Source: Alteromonas gracilis (GTDB taxonomy: Bacteria; Pseudomonadota; Gammaproteobacteria; Enterobacterales; Alteromonadaceae). Taken from it: a stretch of DNA of 64,000 nt. The stretch lies in the NCBI RefSeq assembly GCF_002993325.1, contig NZ_PVNO01000031.1:124001-188000 (forward strand). Reading direction: 5' to 3'. Under the pieces are notes generated by a model. It did not search any database. It was not told where the DNA came from and saw only the letters and a list, made by a program, of their open reading frames with translations. Below are positions 18,634 through 26,542 of this stretch, in pieces; the stretch's first letter is position 1, and each line of letters starts with the position of its first letter. The position numbers were made by a program, and so were the translations under genes.

Positions 18634-21003
18634 TTATTTTTTCGCTTTAGCAAACGCATCGGCAAAAGCATTACCCATGGCGCTGTTCTGTGGCTGGCTA
18701 TTGCGGTTGCCGCCACCTTGATTTGAACGTGGGTTGGCGTTGGAACGGCTAGACGCTTTGTGCTGCGCTTTGCCTGCACCTTGGTTATTAGCCCCTTTAC
18801 CTGAACCTGATTTGCCTCCAGCATTGTGGCCTTGCGATGGCGTATCGTCTAAACGCATAGTGAAGGATATACGCTTGCGCGGTACATCTACTTCAAGCAC
18901 CTTTACTTTAACGATATCGCCCGCTTTAACCACCTCGCGAGGGTCTGAGATAAACTTGTTAGTCAGTGCGGAAATATGCACGAGTCCATCTTGATGCACG
19001 CCCACGTCAACAAATGCACCAAAGTTAGCCACATTGCTGACCACACCTTCTAAGATCATACCCGGCTTGAGGTCGTTTATGGTTTCAACGCCTTCTTTAA
19101 ACGCGGCAGTTTTAAACTCTGGGCGAGGATCACGCCCTGGTTTATCCAGCTCTTTTAGAATGTCTTTCACGGTGGGTAAACCGAATGCATCGTTGGTAAA
19201 GGTTTCTGGCGACAGGCTTTTCAGTAACTCTGTGTTGCCGATGATGTCGTTTACCGCAACAGCTGTGGTATCTACAATTCTATCTACTACTGGGTATGCT
19301 TCAGGGTGAACTGCCGAGGCATCAAGTGGGTTTGAGCCGTTTACAATGCGAAGGAAGCCTGCCGCTTGCTCAAAAGCTTTTGGACCCAAGCGCTCTACTT
19401 TCAATAGTGCTTTGCGGTCTGGGAACGCACCGTTGGTATCTCTGAAATTAACAATATTGTGGGCTAATGTCTTGTTAAGGCCTGACACATAGCTTAACAG
19501 TGCTGGCGATGCGGTATTTAAATCAACACCCACCGCGTTCACACAGTCTTCGATAACACGGTCAAGGGATTTGCCCAACTGACTTTGGCTAACATCGTGC
19601 TGATATTGACCTACACCGATGGCTTTAGGCTCAATCTTAACCAGCTCTGCAAGCGGGTCTTGCAGACGTCGCGCAATTGAAACGGCCCCACGAATGGACA
19701 CGTCTAGATCAGGCAATTCTTTTGAAGCAAGCTCAGAAGCAGAATATACCGATGCGCCCGCTTCGCTAACCATAATTTTCTGTGCGGTCAACTCGCTGTT
19801 GTTTTTAAGCATTTCGCCAACCAGTTTGTCGGTTTCGCGAGAGCCTGTACCGTTGCCAATGCTGATTAAATCGACTTTGTACTGCTTACACAATGTGGTA
19901 AGCGTACGAATAGACTTATCCCACTGATTTTGTGGCGCGTGTGGGAATATGGTATTGGTTGCGACTACCTTACCTGTGCTGTCTACCACAGCCACTTTAA
20001 CGCCGGTTCTCAAACCCGGATCGAGACCCATAGTGGTTTTTGCACCTGCAGGCGCTGCCATTAGCAGGTCGTTCAGATTTTTGGCAAACACTTCAATAGC
20101 TTCTTCTTCAGCGCGCTCTCTAAGTGCGCTGAATAGTTCTGTTTCCATGTGTAAACCAATCTTTATTTTCCAGGTCCACTGTACTACCTGAGCGAGGAAG
20201 TCGTCTGCACCACGACCGCGGTGCATAATATCGTAGTGGCTCGCAATAATGTGTTCGCAGTGCGACGGGCCTTTTTCTTCTGACTGGGGGTCGGCATCCA
20301 ACTGAATGTGAAGCATACCTTCATTACGGCCCCTGAACATGGCAAGAGCGCGGTGAGAAGGTACCGTTTTATATTTCTCACTGTGCTCGAAGTAGTCTTT
20401 ATATTTCGCAGCTTCCTGTTCTTTACCTGGTGCAACCGTACTTTTCACATGTGCGTTTTCGATAAGATAATGACGTACTTTTGCTAGCAGTGAGGCGTCT
20501 TCTGCAAACCGTTCCATTAGGATGTAGCGAGCGCCTTCCAGTGCTGCTTTGGTATCTGCGATACCACCGTCAGCATTTACGTATTCACTTGCTGCACTTT
20601 CAGCATCAGTGTTTGGGTCGTTAAATAACGCATCTGCAAGAGGCTCTAGACCGGCTTCTATCGCTATTTGACCTTTTGTGCGTCGACGAGGCTTGTAAGG
20701 TAAGTACAAATCTTCAAGCGTCGTTTTACTGTCTGCACTGCCAATACTTTTTTTCAGCTCATCGGTGAGCTTGCCTTGTTCTTCAATCGATTTAAGAATG
20801 ACGTCGCGGCGCTCTTCCAACTCACGTAAATAGGTTAAGCGTTGTTCGAGCGTACGAAGCTGCGTGTCATCAAGACCTTGAGTCACTTCTTTTCTGTAGC
20901 GAGCAATAAACGGTACGGTAGCCCCTTCATCAAGAAGTTTTACGGCGGCGGTTACTTGCGAAGGTTGAACGCTAAGTTCATCTGCAATTTTATTGATAAT
21001 CAT
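18634..21003 (-). CDS. tex: Transcription accessory protein Tex (YhgF)
   Basis: A 789-residue RNA-binding protein of normal Tex length. It begins with the helical N-terminal part ([20 protein letters not shown]) and carries the YqgF/RuvC-like domain ([20 protein letters not shown]), helix-hairpin-helix segments ([20 protein letters not shown]) and a C-terminal S1 domain ([20 protein letters not shown]). The last 70 residues are glycine-, asparagine- and serine-rich and probably disordered. Tex acts in transcription and stress tolerance. It is followed by a strong terminator. greB lies upstream on the same strand with 177 bases between, an order also known in E. coli. Confidence 0.96.
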   Translation of the reverse strand: MIINKIADELSVQPSQVTAAVKLLDEGATVPFIARYRKEVTQGLDDTQLRTLEQRLTYLRELEERRDVILKSIEEQGKLTDELKKSIGSADSKTTLEDLYLPYKPRRRTKGQIAIEAGLEPLADALFNDPNTDAESAASEYVNADGGIADTKAALEGARYILMERFAEDASLLAKVRHYLIENAHVKSTVAPGKEQEAAKYKDYFEHSEKYKTVPSHRALAMFRGRNEGMLHIQLDADPQSEEKGPSHCEHIIASHYDIMHRGRGADDFLAQVVQWTWKIKIGLHMETELFSALRERAEEEAIEVFAKNLNDLLMAAPAGAKTTMGLDPGLRTGVKVAVVDSTGKVVATNTIFPHAPQNQWDKSIRTLTTLCKQYKVDLISIGNGTGSRETDKLVGEMLKNNSELTAQKIMVSEAGASVYSASELASKELPDLDVSIRGAVSIARRLQDPLAELVKIEPKAIGVGQYQHDVSQSQLGKSLDRVIEDCVNAVGVDLNTASPALLSYVSGLNKTLAHNIVNFRDTNGAFPDRKALLKVERLGPKAFEQAAGFLRIVNGSNPLDASAVHPEAYPVVDRIVDTTAVAVNDIIGNTELLKSLSPETFTNDAFGLPTVKDILKELDKPGRDPRPEFKTAAFKEGVETINDLKPGMILEGVVSNVANFGAFVDVGVHQDGLVHISALTNKFISDPREVVKAGDIVKVKVLEVDVPRKRISFTMRLDDTPSQGHNAGGKSGSGKGANNQGAGKAQHKASSRSNANPRSNQGGGNRNSQPQNSAMGNAFADAFAKAKK

Positions 21004-21180
21004 AAGTCGCTCTAAGATACTAAAAATTCGCGCAAGGCGCTGGCGAATAAACGGTGTGTGAAAGGCTTATATACACAGCGTCGGTAGTGAAAATAGGAGC
21101 GGTGAGTATATCACCGCCGTGTATGGGAAGTCGTCTGATCATTGATGTTTAAAGGGTAAACAAGTGGCGTTTGTCATTGG

Positions 21181-21666
21181 TTAGAGTTTGTCTGTTGCAT
21201 CGTACCAAATTCGATTGATCCACCATTCTTTTACTCCCGCTTCTGTTTTAACAGTAAACTCATCGTCTTCTTCTTTTCCAAGAAGCGCGCGGGCCATAGG
21301 AGAATCGATAGAAATGTAGTCTTTGCGGCCAAATATTTCATCATAACCGACTAACCGAAGCTCCATTACTTTTCCTGCCTCATTCTCAATTTCAACCCAC
21401 GCACCAAAGAAAACTTTCCCTTCTTGCTGCGGATCGTAGTCCACAACTTTAAGGTTTTCCAAGCATTTGCGAAGGTAGCGAACGCGGCGGTCAATTTCAC
21501 GCAGTTTCTTTTTGTTGTACTGGTAATCGGCATTCTCGCTTCTGTCCCCGAGGCTTGCAGCCCACGTCACTTTGCGAGTAATTTCTGGCCTTTCTTCACG
21601 CCACAAGAAGTCTAATTCTTGTTTAAGCTTTAAGTAGCCCTTTCGAGTGATAAGCGGTGTTTTCAC
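21181..21666 (-). CDS. greB: Transcription elongation factor GreB
   Basis: A 161-residue protein with the N-terminal coiled-coil finger carrying the acidic tip (SLGDRSENADYQYNKKKLRE) and a C-terminal FKBP-like domain. GreB enters the secondary channel of stalled RNA polymerase and stimulates transcript cleavage. The WREERPEITRKVTWAASLGD segment and the shorter linker are GreB-like rather than GreA-like. The tex neighbour also supports the name. Confidence 0.95.
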   Translation of the reverse strand: MKTPLITRKGYLKLKQELDFLWREERPEITRKVTWAASLGDRSENADYQYNKKKLREIDRRVRYLRKCLENLKVVDYDPQQEGKVFFGAWVEIENEAGKVMELRLVGYDEIFGRKDYISIDSPMARALLGKEEDDEFTVKTEAGVKEWWINRIWYDATDKL

Positions 21667-21840
21667 AATGTTCTTTACGTATCCCTGCTAGTTACCCCTA
21701 CTTTATGTGGGTAATGCGGTAAAACGCAATCTTTGGCTGTCGGAAAAAGTGACAAAATGGGTAGTTTGAATAATTATTGAACATAAACCTTTTCACGAAT
21801 GTCACAGTATAAATAAATGTCAAACCTGTAGGGGAAGCGA

Positions 21841-22110
21841 ATGCGCAATGAGACACCTGTGTTGTACCGCCGAAGGTCGGGAAAAGAACCTCTTCAAATT
21901 AGCGGTACTATCATTGGTTTTATGCTGTTTTTAAGCGGCGCGCTGTTGTTGCTGTATGCGTTACTCGATATTGTTGTTCGTTTAAACAGCTTGAGAACCG
22001 TGTTATACCTAATTCTGGGCTGTACTATGTATAAAGTGGGGCAGTCTTTGTTAAACCACTTTGCCACATTTAAAGTGCACACCGAAAGGCGGCGTGCTCC
22101 TCAGCGTTAA
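21841..22110 (+). CDS. Small two-helix membrane protein, unknown
   Basis: An 89-residue protein with a basic N-terminus, two hydrophobic segments (about residues 20-48 and 51-66) and a basic C-terminal tail (HTERRRAPQR). A GGGGAAG ribosome site lies just upstream. I do not recognise a family. It is divergent from greB. Confidence 0.65.
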   Translation: MRNETPVLYRRRSGKEPLQISGTIIGFMLFLSGALLLLYALLDIVVRLNSLRTVLYLILGCTMYKVGQSLLNHFATFKVHTERRRAPQR

Positions 22111-22203
22111 AACCTTTAGTTGTAAGCTGTGATTTTTAAGTCGAATTTGTTACAAGAAAATTGCAGTTTGGCCGTGAATAAATGGCATTTTAGACTAAAC
22201 TTA

Positions 22204-22362
22204 CTGGTGTAATTCGAGGCACCAAGCATATTGAATAACCCACTTTACTATTTGGGTACGCGCGTGGTGAAAATCCACTGGCTCGTAGGGAAAAGGTAAG
22301 CAAGGATCACGCTGACTCACTAAAACAAAAAAGCCGACGCTATGCGTCGGCTTTCTCTTTTC
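22204..22362 (+). ncRNA. Candidate structured RNA ending in a terminator
   Basis: This lies between two convergent genes. On the plus strand it can form GGTGT/GCACC (22206-22223), ACCCA/TGGGT (22238-22257) and GTGG/CCAC around TGAAAAT (22264-22278), with possible long-range pairing of GCGTG (22262-22266) to CACGC (22308-22312). It ends in a terminator usable on this strand. The GGTGAAAATCC and AAGCAAGGAT segments recall parts of the cobalamin riboswitch core, but the conserved CCCGC/ACTG box is not evident and no gene follows. I infer only that a structured transcript is possible. Confidence 0.3.
22328..22362. terminator. Bidirectional terminator of the FKBP gene
   Basis: AAAGCCGACGC and GCGTCGGCTTT form an 11-base stem around TAT. 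On the minus strand it is followed by TTTTTTGTTTT, 20 bases after the stop of the FKBP lipoprotein gene. On the plus strand CTCTTTTCT follows, so weaker termination is possible there. Confidence 0.9.
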
Positions 22363-22374
22363 TAAAGCGGTTGC

Positions 22375-23160
22375 TTATTCCGCTGGTGCTTCTGCTTCAG
22401 GTTTAACTACTTCTAATAGCTCAACATCAAAGATTAGCGTTGAGTTAGGAGTGATAGCGCCAGTAGAGCGCTGACCGTAGGCAAGTTCAGATGGAATGTG
22501 GAAGCGATATTTCGCGCCTTCTTTCATCAACTGCACGCCTTCGGTCCAACCAGCTATAACACGGTTAAGTGGGAATTCAGCAGGTTCGCCACGCTTGTAT
22601 GAAGAGTCGAACTCTGTACCGTCGAGCAAAGTACCACGGTAGTGAACTTTTACCATGTCTGTCGCTTCTGGGCTTGCGCCTTCGCCTTCTTCAAGTACTT
22701 CGTACTGAAGACCAGACTCTGTAGTCACTACGCCTTCCTTCTTACCGTTTTCTTCTAGGTAAGCTAGGCCTGCTTCAATGTTTTTCTCAGCGGCTTGCGC
22801 AGCCATTTCTTGCTGCTTAGCTCGAAGTACTTCTTCGCCTTGTTGAGCGATTTGCTGAATTTGCTCTGGCGTAAACTTAAGGGTGTCGTTAAGGCCGTCT
22901 TTAAAGCCTTGTTGCAGCGCATCTTGGTCTAATGTTAAACCTAGCTGTTCTTGCTGCTCCGCACGGTTGCTAACAAATAAACCCATGCTTGCGCCCATTG
23001 CATAGGCTTGCTTTTGTGTATCTGTCATTTCTTCTGCTGAAACAGCAGTGGTTTTTGCACTATCAGCGCTAGTAGAAGCGGCCTCATCAGATGTATTTGG
23101 CTGGCAAGCGAAAAGGCCTAGCGCAGCGATAGTAGATAAGGCAACGAGCGACTTCTGCAT
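22375..23160 (-). CDS. fkpA: FKBP-type peptidyl-prolyl isomerase, lipoprotein (FkpA-like)
   Basis: A 261-residue protein. The signal peptide ends in a lipobox-like LGLFACQ (C19), so it is probably a lipoprotein. The middle is a helical dimerisation domain (EEMTDTQKQAYAMGASMGLF), and the C-terminus is an FKBP domain (VKVHYRGTLLDGTEFDSSYK, then FPLNRVIAGWTEGVQLMKEG, and IPSELAYGQRS). It assists folding in the envelope by proline isomerisation. The frame is open upstream to 23214, but ATG 23160 has GGAG 8 bases before it and starts the signal peptide. The slyX gene nearby is typical for fkpA. A terminator follows. Confidence 0.92.
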   Translation of the reverse strand: MQKSLVALSTIAALGLFACQPNTSDEAASTSADSAKTTAVSAEEMTDTQKQAYAMGASMGLFVSNRAEQQEQLGLTLDQDALQQGFKDGLNDTLKFTPEQIQQIAQQGEEVLRAKQQEMAAQAAEKNIEAGLAYLEENGKKEGVVTTESGLQYEVLEEGEGASPEATDMVKVHYRGTLLDGTEFDSSYKRGEPAEFPLNRVIAGWTEGVQLMKEGAKYRFHIPSELAYGQRSTGAITPNSTLIFDVELLEVVKPEAEAPAE

Positions 23161-23297
23161 AAAAACGTCTCCATTAATTATTATCATCATGCGTCTATGT
23201 CTATACTGCTGCATCTAAGGCAGTGTGCACGATAGTTAAAGATGCGTGATCCATGCTATGTTAAACCTAGCGTTTACAAAGCGAAACCCATTTGATT

Positions 23298-24290
23298 ATG
23301 TTTAGGCCTCAAATGTTCCAGAGAATAGTGTTACTCATCGTACTTATTGGCAATTCCATGGGATGTTCTGTCCCTGATACTACGCCAATACAGCAGTGGC
23401 GTCATGTAGAAGAAGGTGCTTATGCTGCCGATATTTCTACGGACGGCACCTTGGCCGTGGTTTCCGGAGTAAATAACGGCGTCAATGTATGGCGAATAGG
23501 ACAAAGCGAACCCTTGTTTCATTGGAGTCATCAAGGGGAAGGCAATAACTTAGTTATGTCGGTTCACATAAGCGCAGATAAACGGTATGTCGTTACTGCC
23601 GATAGAGAGGCTTTTGCCCTATGGAGCCTAGAGACAGGAGAGCCCGAAGGCTTCTGGCGTATCGATGAAGCGTCTATTCGAGATGTTGCTGTGACTAACA
23701 ATGGCAACGGGATATTAGTAGCCCGTTCAAATGGTAAGGTTATGTATTTCGAACCTCGCACTTCCCGACGCCTAGAATTCTTTGGGCATCAAGAAAAAGT
23801 CAATTCAATCGATATTTCTCCTAATGGAAAGTACGCCCTTACTGGCGGCAATGACTATATTGCATACTTATGGAATACCGACACGGGCCAGATAATTCAT
23901 ACGTTTACTCACCCAACCCGCGTCACTAAAGTAGCGCTAGATGATGAAGGGCGGTACGCGTTTACCGCAGACAGTCAAAGTAAATCCCAAGTATGGGACG
24001 TACAAACAGGGCAGCCAGTGACGGCCCTTAAATTTGCTTCTCGGCAAAAAATATTTACAGACGTTGAATTTTCAAAAGACGGTCGTTACCTACTTACTGG
24101 CTCTCCCGCGAGAAAAGTCTATTTGTGGGATTTGAAAAGTGGAGAGCAAATTCAGTCAATCCAAGTTGCCTCTAGAGAGTCTATTTCGCCACCTACCGCA
24201 GTTGTGTATGGCGTCGCCTTCCTCCCCAATGATAATATAGTGTCTATTAGCAGTAGTGGTCTCGCCGAAGAATGGCAGCGAGAGAGATAG
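23298..24290 (+). CDS. WD40-repeat protein with lipoprotein-like signal
   Basis: A 330-residue protein with a hydrophobic N-terminus and a weak lipobox ending at C23 (LIGNSMGC). At least five WD40-type repeats follow, each with a strand such as YAADISTDGTLAVVSG, VNSIDISPNGKYALTGGNDY and TDVEFSKDGRYLLTGSPARK and ending in a variant of xLWD. The repeats should form a propeller that serves as a binding platform, probably on the periplasmic face of a membrane. It lies between the divergent fkpA and slyX (9 bases before slyX), so it is probably cotranscribed with slyX. The start codon has no clear ribosome site; ATG 23313 is an alternative. Confidence 0.82.
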   Translation: MFRPQMFQRIVLLIVLIGNSMGCSVPDTTPIQQWRHVEEGAYAADISTDGTLAVVSGVNNGVNVWRIGQSEPLFHWSHQGEGNNLVMSVHISADKRYVVTADREAFALWSLETGEPEGFWRIDEASIRDVAVTNNGNGILVARSNGKVMYFEPRTSRRLEFFGHQEKVNSIDISPNGKYALTGGNDYIAYLWNTDTGQIIHTFTHPTRVTKVALDDEGRYAFTADSQSKSQVWDVQTGQPVTALKFASRQKIFTDVEFSKDGRYLLTGSPARKVYLWDLKSGEQIQSIQVASRESISPPTAVVYGVAFLPNDNIVSISSSGLAEEWQRER

Positions 24291-24299
24291 AGAATATTC

Positions 24300-24548
24300 A
24301 TGACAGACAAAAGTGCTGAACAGTTACAGCAGCAAATTGACAGTGCCAATGGGTACATTGAAGAGCTGCAAACCAAACTTGCGTTTCAAGAGCATACAAT
24401 AGAAGCGTTAAACGATGCATTGTCCTCGCAACAAAAGCAGCTAGATGAATTAACCTTTAAAGTACGTCATGTGATTGACCGTATTAGATCCATAGAACCT
24501 TCTAATATTGCCAAACAGTCGGAAGAAACACCGCCTCCGCACTATTGA
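24300..24548 (+). CDS. slyX: SlyX family protein
   Basis: An 82-residue protein with a long N-terminal coiled coil (IEELQTKLAFQEHTIEALND, followed by ALSSQQKQLDEL) and a polar C-terminus ending in PPPHY, as in SlyX proteins. The family has no established biochemical role. The E. coli neighbour is fkpA, as here. Confidence 0.9.
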   Translation: MTDKSAEQLQQQIDSANGYIEELQTKLAFQEHTIEALNDALSSQQKQLDELTFKVRHVIDRIRSIEPSNIAKQSEETPPPHY

Positions 24549-24715
24549 TAAAGGGGTAATGTATTCAATGCATTAAAGACGCAGGGGCTAGTCTATCTCG
24601 TTATGACTTAGGCTAACTCTTCATTTTGGCCATTTACTATTGTGCATTACACTGCGTCTATCATTTACAAGGCTCCGCTTAAGGAGTTGTTTTCACAAAT
24701 TTTAAAGAGTTAGTT

Positions 24716-24874
24716 ATGAGCGATTTTGATATGGATGCATTTGACAGCATCGACTTTGATTCATTAGAACAGTCAGTAGCCGAAAAGCAGGCTGAAAAAG
24801 AGAAAAAAGAAAGCCAAGAGATTGAAAGCATGCGCGATGGTGCAAATGATTGCGGTGATAGCTGCACCATATGA
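24716..24874 (+). CDS. Small acidic protein with C-terminal cysteines
   Basis: A 52-residue reading frame. It starts with an acidic region (DFDMDAFDSIDFDSLE), continues as a charged helix or coiled coil (EKQAEKEKKESQEIESMRDG) and ends in NDCGDSCTI with C46 and C50. The protein has a strong compositional pattern unlike random translation. The ribosome site is weak (AAAGAG). I do not recognise a family. It sits between slyX and a convergent DUF748 gene. Confidence 0.55.
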   Translation: MSDFDMDAFDSIDFDSLEQSVAEKQAEKEKKESQEIESMRDGANDCGDSCTI

Positions 24875-24938
24875 CTGTTTGATTTACATCATCCAGCCTA
24901 TTCCCTTAGGGCTGGGTGTCGCGAGAACACCGCTTTTG

Positions 24939-26039
24939 CTACCCCTCAGCGGTGTTGTCTACCTTTTCTAATCGCTCAAGCTCTATACTTTCTTCCACAT
25001 TTCCCTGAAACGCTTTTACAAACGCGTTTTTCAAGATGGCAGTAAACGCTGCCCAGGTCTCTGTGTCTGGGCTAGATAAATCCCCTTCGATAGGAATACG
25101 GGTAGCGACCTGATCTTCACTTTGATTTTCAAAAAGCTCGGTGACAAACGCTGATAGGGCTTCGATACTGCCTTCAATTAAACCGTCGCCATCACGCTCA
25201 ATATCGCCTTTCCAAGAAAACACTTCCACATTGTGTAATATAGGTTTGATATAGCCTTTAACCTTGCCCTCGTTGGAAGCAACTTCTGCCGCTAGGGTAA
25301 GAGTACCTGCTTCTAAATCGAAGGGCGCATACGTATCGAGAAGGTTTTTAAAATTAACTAAGCCCACGTTATCTGCTTGTATATCGATATCAAAAGTAGG
25401 GGCTTTGGTGGCCGGGTTAAGTTTAGCATCAAGTGAAATAGTGCCCTGTTCGGCGGTTTGACCGGTTGCTTTAGCGGTAGCAACTCGCGTATCGGATAGA
25501 TTATCGCTGTTTACCAAGTTATTTATTTCAAGCTGAATATCGTGAAGAGCGATATCAATAACAGGCGACGTATCAGGATTATAAAAAGCAATTTTTCCGT
25601 CGTTAATAGCCAGCTTGTCTATTCGTAGTGGGAAAAGTTGGTCGGCGATAGACAGCCAATTTTCATCTTTTCCTGATTGACTGGATTCACTGGTGTTGCC
25701 ATCTACAAAATTGATCTCGGGCCCATTGACGACGACCCGGCCGACTGCTGCTCCTTTCATAAGCTGTGACCAAGAAAGTGTAAATTCCACATAGTCTGCT
25801 TTAAATAAGGGCCTTTCAACTTCGCCGTTTGCTTTGTAAAGCAACACATATTTTAAACTGTAAGCACCGCGCCACAGCATAAGGTCAACATCACCAACAC
25901 GCCCGTCGTACTTGTCTGACTGACTTAGCGTCGTGTTGATATAATTGGCTGCGGCGTAAGGTAGATATAAACGAACGGCGATAAGTGCCAGTAATAACCC
26001 CGCTAAACTATATCCAATACGTTTTTTTACCTGCTTCAT
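24939..26039 (-). CDS. DUF748/AsmA-like envelope protein
   Basis: A 366-residue protein with one N-terminal membrane helix (about 8-26), then a long beta-rich region that starts with VGDVDLMLWRGAYSLKYVLL and continues with GRVVVNGPEINF. These are typical of DUF748 proteins, which belong to the AsmA-like group of long periplasmic proteins implicated in lipid handling between membranes. The role here is inferred only from the family. It is a single gene with a GGAGTGA-type site upstream (AAGGAGTGAATT). Confidence 0.8.
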   Translation of the reverse strand: MKQVKKRIGYSLAGLLLALIAVRLYLPYAAANYINTTLSQSDKYDGRVGDVDLMLWRGAYSLKYVLLYKANGEVERPLFKADYVEFTLSWSQLMKGAAVGRVVVNGPEINFVDGNTSESSQSGKDENWLSIADQLFPLRIDKLAINDGKIAFYNPDTSPVIDIALHDIQLEINNLVNSDNLSDTRVATAKATGQTAEQGTISLDAKLNPATKAPTFDIDIQADNVGLVNFKNLLDTYAPFDLEAGTLTLAAEVASNEGKVKGYIKPILHNVEVFSWKGDIERDGDGLIEGSIEALSAFVTELFENQSEDQVATRIPIEGDLSSPDTETWAAFTAILKNAFVKAFQGNVEESIELERLEKVDNTAEG

Positions 26040-26217
26040 AATTCACTCCTTGTGACCTGTGGATACAAAAAGTATACCCAAAGTGCCGATGGTGAATGAG
26101 AAGTAGCAAAAGCCCTATTGGCGTGCCATTAAGGAAATAATAACGCTACTGCGGCGCGTTGATAGCGCACGCAAGAAGGTTTAAGAGGTAAGATTTACCG
26201 AATAACAGGTAAGAACG

Positions 26218-26424
26218 CTAGTGAGGTTTAAAGACACCTATCACATTTTCGTTTGAGCGAGTTGCAGCACTCACTTTCTCGTCGGTTTGGGCTTCGTTGT
26301 AGCCGCACGCTACGCACTCTAACTTTTCAACATTATTTTCATAATAAAGTGAAATAGTGTCTTGCTCTTGGCATTTTGGGCAGGTTGCTCCAGCAACAAA
26401 GCGGCGTTTTACACGATTTGACAT
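26218..26424 (-). CDS. yheV: YheV family zinc-ribbon protein
   Basis: A 68-residue protein with two CxxC/CxxC knuckles (C15, C18 and C37, C40) and the conserved start RVKRRFVAGATCPKC of the YheV group. The function of the family is unknown. It is divergent from yheS, as the gene lies near kefB/yheS in E. coli. Confidence 0.88.
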   Translation of the reverse strand: MSNRVKRRFVAGATCPKCQEQDTISLYYENNVEKLECVACGYNEAQTDEKVSAATRSNENVIGVFKPH

Positions 26425-26542
26425 ACATACACCTTTAAGAAATTTCGTCGTTATTATACCGTGAAATACTATGCGTTGATCAGCTTTTACCTTAAGTTTT
26501 TGATATTATACGCGCCCTAGTTTGTTCCATCACAGGTTACTC

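Noticed and set aside
19619-19927. Long antisense reading frame inside tex
   Set aside because: It lies fully inside a conserved gene on the other strand, has no ribosome site and shows composition typical of antisense shadow.
22204-22312. Firm call of a cobalamin riboswitch
   Set aside because: Only fragments of the consensus are seen, the key conserved boxes are missing, and no gene lies downstream on that strand.
24926-24956. AACACCGC/GCGGTGTT inverted repeat as a terminator of the DUF748 gene
   Set aside because: The right arm overlaps the end of the gene and neither side has a T tract.
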